Assembly (NCBI RefSeq): GCF_014197915.1
Contig: NZ_JACIGK010000020.1
Span: forward strand, 1 to 64,000
Length of the DNA: 64,000 nt
Direction of reading: 5' to 3'
DNA from: Roseospira visakhapatnamensis
GTDB lineage: Bacteria > Pseudomonadota > Alphaproteobacteria > Rhodospirillales > Rhodospirillaceae
This document shows, one piece after another, positions 60,799 to 64,000 of the stretch (position 1 is the first letter of the stretch; the number at the start of each line of letters is the position of its first letter). The notes below the pieces were generated by a model. The model saw nothing but the letters and a program-made list of their open reading frames with translations, was not told the origin of the DNA and searched no databases. Both the position numbers and the translations under genes were made by a program.

Positions 60799-62352
60799 AT
60801 GAGCCTTTCCCCGAGCCGGGCCCTTCCCGCCGCCGCCCCGGTCGGCCTTGTCGGCGCCGGCACCATGGGCGTGGGCATCGCCCAGGTGGCCGCCCAGGCC
60901 GGGCACCGGGTGATCTGGTACGACCGCACGCCGGAGGTCGCCCGCGCCGGCCGCGACGGCATCGCCGCCGTGCTGGGCAAGCGGGTGACGCGCGGCAAGA
61001 TGGCCCAGGCGGACCTGGACGCCGTGATGGCGCGCCTTCACTTGGTGGCGGATCTCGACGCCCTGGCCGACTGCCCGCTGGTGATCGAGGCGATCATCGA
61101 GGACATGGACGTCAAGCGCACCATCTTCGCCCGCCTGGAAGCGATTGTCGGCGATGACGCGGTGCTGGCCACCAACACCAGTTCCCTCTCCATCACCGCC
61201 ATCGGCGGCGTCCTCCGCCGTCCGGAGCGCCTGGTGGGCCTGCACTTCTTCAATCCGGCGCCGCTGATGACCCTGGTCGAGGTGGTCAGCGGCCTGGCCA
61301 CGGCGCCCGGCGTCGCCGACGCCATGCTGGAAACCACCGCCGCCTGGGGCAAAAGCCCGGTGCACGCCCGCAGCACCCCGGGCTTCATCGTCAACCGGGT
61401 GGCCCGGCCGTTCTACGCCGAGGCCCTTCGCGTCCTTCAGGAGGGCGGCGCCGCGCCGGCCACCCTGGACGCCGTGATGCGCGAGTCCGGCGGCTTCCGC
61501 ATGGGGCCGTTCGAGCTGATGGACCTGATCGGCCATGACGTGAACCACGCGGTCACCAGCAGCGTCTTCGCCGCTTACGACCACGACCCGCGCTTCAGGC
61601 CGTCGCTGATCCAACGCGAGTTGGTGGAGGCCGGCTGGCTGGGCCGCAAGAGCGGGCGCGGCTTCTACGGGTACGGACCGGACGCCGCCGCGCCGCACCC
61701 CGAGACCGCCGAGTCCATGCCCGCGCCCGGCGCCGTGGCCGTCGAGGGCGACCTGGGACCGGCCGCCGCGCTGGCCGATCTGGCCGAGGCCGCCGGCCTG
61801 GCCATGACGCGCGCGCCCCACGCCGTGACCGGCCCCGGCGACGGCTGCGTCCGCCTGGACGGGGGTGTCGTGCTGTGCCTGACCGACGGTGGGCTGGCCA
61901 CCGCCACCGCCCGCGCCGAGGACGAGGCAGAGTTGATCGCCTTCGACCTGGCGCTGGACTACGCCAGCGCGCCGCGCGTCGCCCTGGCCCCGGCGGACCA
62001 GGCCAGCGCCGAGGCGCTGCGCGCGGCGGTCGGCTTCTTTCAGGCGCTGGGCAAGGCGGTGTCGGTGCTGGACGACGTGCCCGGCCTGATCGTGTTCCGC
62101 ACCGTCTGCATGCTGGCCAACGAGGCCGCCGACGCCGTCAACCAGGGCGTCGCCGACCCCGCCGATGTGGACACGGCCTTGCGGACCGGCGTGAACTACC
62201 CGCTTGGCCCGTTGCGCTGGGCGGACGCGCTCGGGCTGGCGCGTGTCCTGGGGGGCCTGGACCGTCTGGCCGCGACCTATGGGGAGGACCGCTACCGCGC
62301 CTCGCCCCTGCTGCGCCGCAAGGTCCTGGGAGGAACCCGCTTCCATGGATGA
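60799..62352 (+). CDS. paaH: 3-Hydroxyadipyl-CoA dehydrogenase PaaH
   Basis: A 517-residue NAD-dependent 3-hydroxyacyl-CoA dehydrogenase with a duplicated C-terminal domain. GLVGAGTMGVGIAQVAAQAGH is the Rossmann motif, with NTSSLSITAIG, GLHFFNPAPLMTLVEVV carrying the catalytic His, TPGFIVNRVARPFYAEA, and a second 3HCDH C-terminal domain ending NYPLGPLRWADALG. PaaH oxidises 3-hydroxyadipyl-CoA. ATG 60799 has purine-rich CAGGAGATG about 10 nt upstream. Its 3' end overlaps paaI by 8 nt. Confidence 0.9.
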   Translation: MSLSPSRALPAAAPVGLVGAGTMGVGIAQVAAQAGHRVIWYDRTPEVARAGRDGIAAVLGKRVTRGKMAQADLDAVMARLHLVADLDALADCPLVIEAIIEDMDVKRTIFARLEAIVGDDAVLATNTSSLSITAIGGVLRRPERLVGLHFFNPAPLMTLVEVVSGLATAPGVADAMLETTAAWGKSPVHARSTPGFIVNRVARPFYAEALRVLQEGGAAPATLDAVMRESGGFRMGPFELMDLIGHDVNHAVTSSVFAAYDHDPRFRPSLIQRELVEAGWLGRKSGRGFYGYGPDAAAPHPETAESMPAPGAVAVEGDLGPAAALADLAEAAGLAMTRAPHAVTGPGDGCVRLDGGVVLCLTDGGLATATARAEDEAELIAFDLALDYASAPRVALAPADQASAEALRAAVGFFQALGKAVSVLDDVPGLIVFRTVCMLANEAADAVNQGVADPADVDTALRTGVNYPLGPLRWADALGLARVLGGLDRLAATYGEDRYRASPLLRRKVLGGTRFHG

Positions 62353-62790
62353 CGCCGCCCGCCAGGCCCTGGCCGAGGCCAGCGCCCGTGCCCTGGCCTC
62401 GCGCGATCACACCGCCCGGCATCTGGGGATCGCCATCGAGGCGGTCCGTCCCGGCTACGCCCGCGCGGTCATGGAGGTGCGACCCTTCATGGTGAACGGG
62501 CACGACATCCTGCACGGCGGCATCTGCTTCACCCTGGCCGACACCGCCTTCGCCTATTGCTGCAACAGCCACGACGTGGTGACGGTGGCCAGCGCCTGCT
62601 CGATCTCGTTCCTGGCGCCGGGCAAGCGGGGCGACCGGCTGGTGGCCGAGGCCGTCGAGGTGATCAAGAAGGGCCGCGCGGGCGTCACCGACGTCACCGT
62701 CACCAATCAGAACGGCGAGATCCTGGCCGTGTTCCGGGGCAATTCGCGCACCTTGTCCGGCCGGGTCACCGAAGGGGAGGACCCTCCGAT

Positions 62791-62794
<4 letters not shown>
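62345..62794 (+). CDS. paaI: Hydroxyphenylacetyl-CoA thioesterase PaaI
   Basis: A 149-residue hotdog-fold thioesterase. [27 protein letters not shown] carries the HGG/Asp active-site pair of PaaI, followed by [18 protein letters not shown] and [23 protein letters not shown]. It releases CoA from dead-end ring-hydroxylated phenylacetyl-CoA. It overlaps paaH by 8 nt and paaJ by 4 nt. Confidence 0.92.
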
Positions 62795-63996
<1,202 letters not shown>

Positions 63997-64000
63997 ACTG

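Overview
The window is about 70% G+C. It carries the syntenic block bamE / cytochrome bc1 chaperone (CBP3) / DUF177 / rpmF / plsX / fabH / ihfA / MerR regulator, which is characteristic of Alphaproteobacteria. Together with the TRAP transporters, the aerobic phenylacetate genes and the many PAS-histidine kinases, this points to a Rhodospirillales-like alphaproteobacterium. That placement is inferred from gene content; no rRNA gene is present.

Layout. 1-3.4 kb: a small conserved hypothetical, a YggS-type PLP protein and a ThiE/TenI-like protein (divergent), and a soluble PAS histidine kinase. 3.4-18.1 kb: a TPR-sulfotransferase, then a biosynthetic locus made of an A-PCP-KS-AT-ACP-aminotransferase megasynthase (5612-12346), a C-A-PCP-TE NRPS (12339-16439, overlapping by 8 nt) and a gamma-glutamyltransferase-family protein. 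18.1-21 kb: a universal stress protein, a membrane-anchored alpha/beta hydrolase and a graveyard of transposase fragments. 21-27 kb: the conserved housekeeping block, then tRNA-Pro and a CAU tRNA (probably Ile2). 27.3-28.5 kb: a second transposon graveyard (IS256 and IS630 remnants). 28.5-39 kb: a membrane PAS histidine kinase, apt, and an RpiR regulator / aminotransferase / TAXI-TRAP transporter locus. 39.4-44.3 kb: a tightly coupled TVP38 / flavoprotein disulfide reductase / acyl-CoA ligase / ketopantoate reductase-like operon. 44.4-52 kb: tRNA-Gly, an N-formylglutamate amidohydrolase-like protein, a MarR / O-methyltransferase pair beside a low-GC patch, stand-alone motAB, and a minus-strand set of acetyltransferase, MBL hydrolase and SAM hydrolase. 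52.4-55.8 kb: a DctP-type TRAP transporter. 56-64 kb: a HEPN protein, a PaaY-like protein, Tam, flavodoxin, a PaaA/PaaC-like ferritin-fold protein, and paaG, paaH, paaI and paaJ.

The most unusual content is at two scales. First, the assembly line predicts a short product containing a beta-amine made by an in-line transaminase; if the loading A domain takes an alpha-amino acid, the product would contain a vicinal diamine. Second, the window is seeded with small palindromic elements of at least four families. Several sit exactly at gene ends and supply, or coincide with, the stop codon. Two 153-bp copies of one family carry a perfect 27-bp inverted repeat with a compensatory base-pair change and a loop that is inverted between the copies, suggesting an actively maintained and possibly flippable structure. 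An octanucleotide tandem repeat lies just upstream of the ribosome-binding site of an MBL hydrolase gene. These repeats were aligned by eye.
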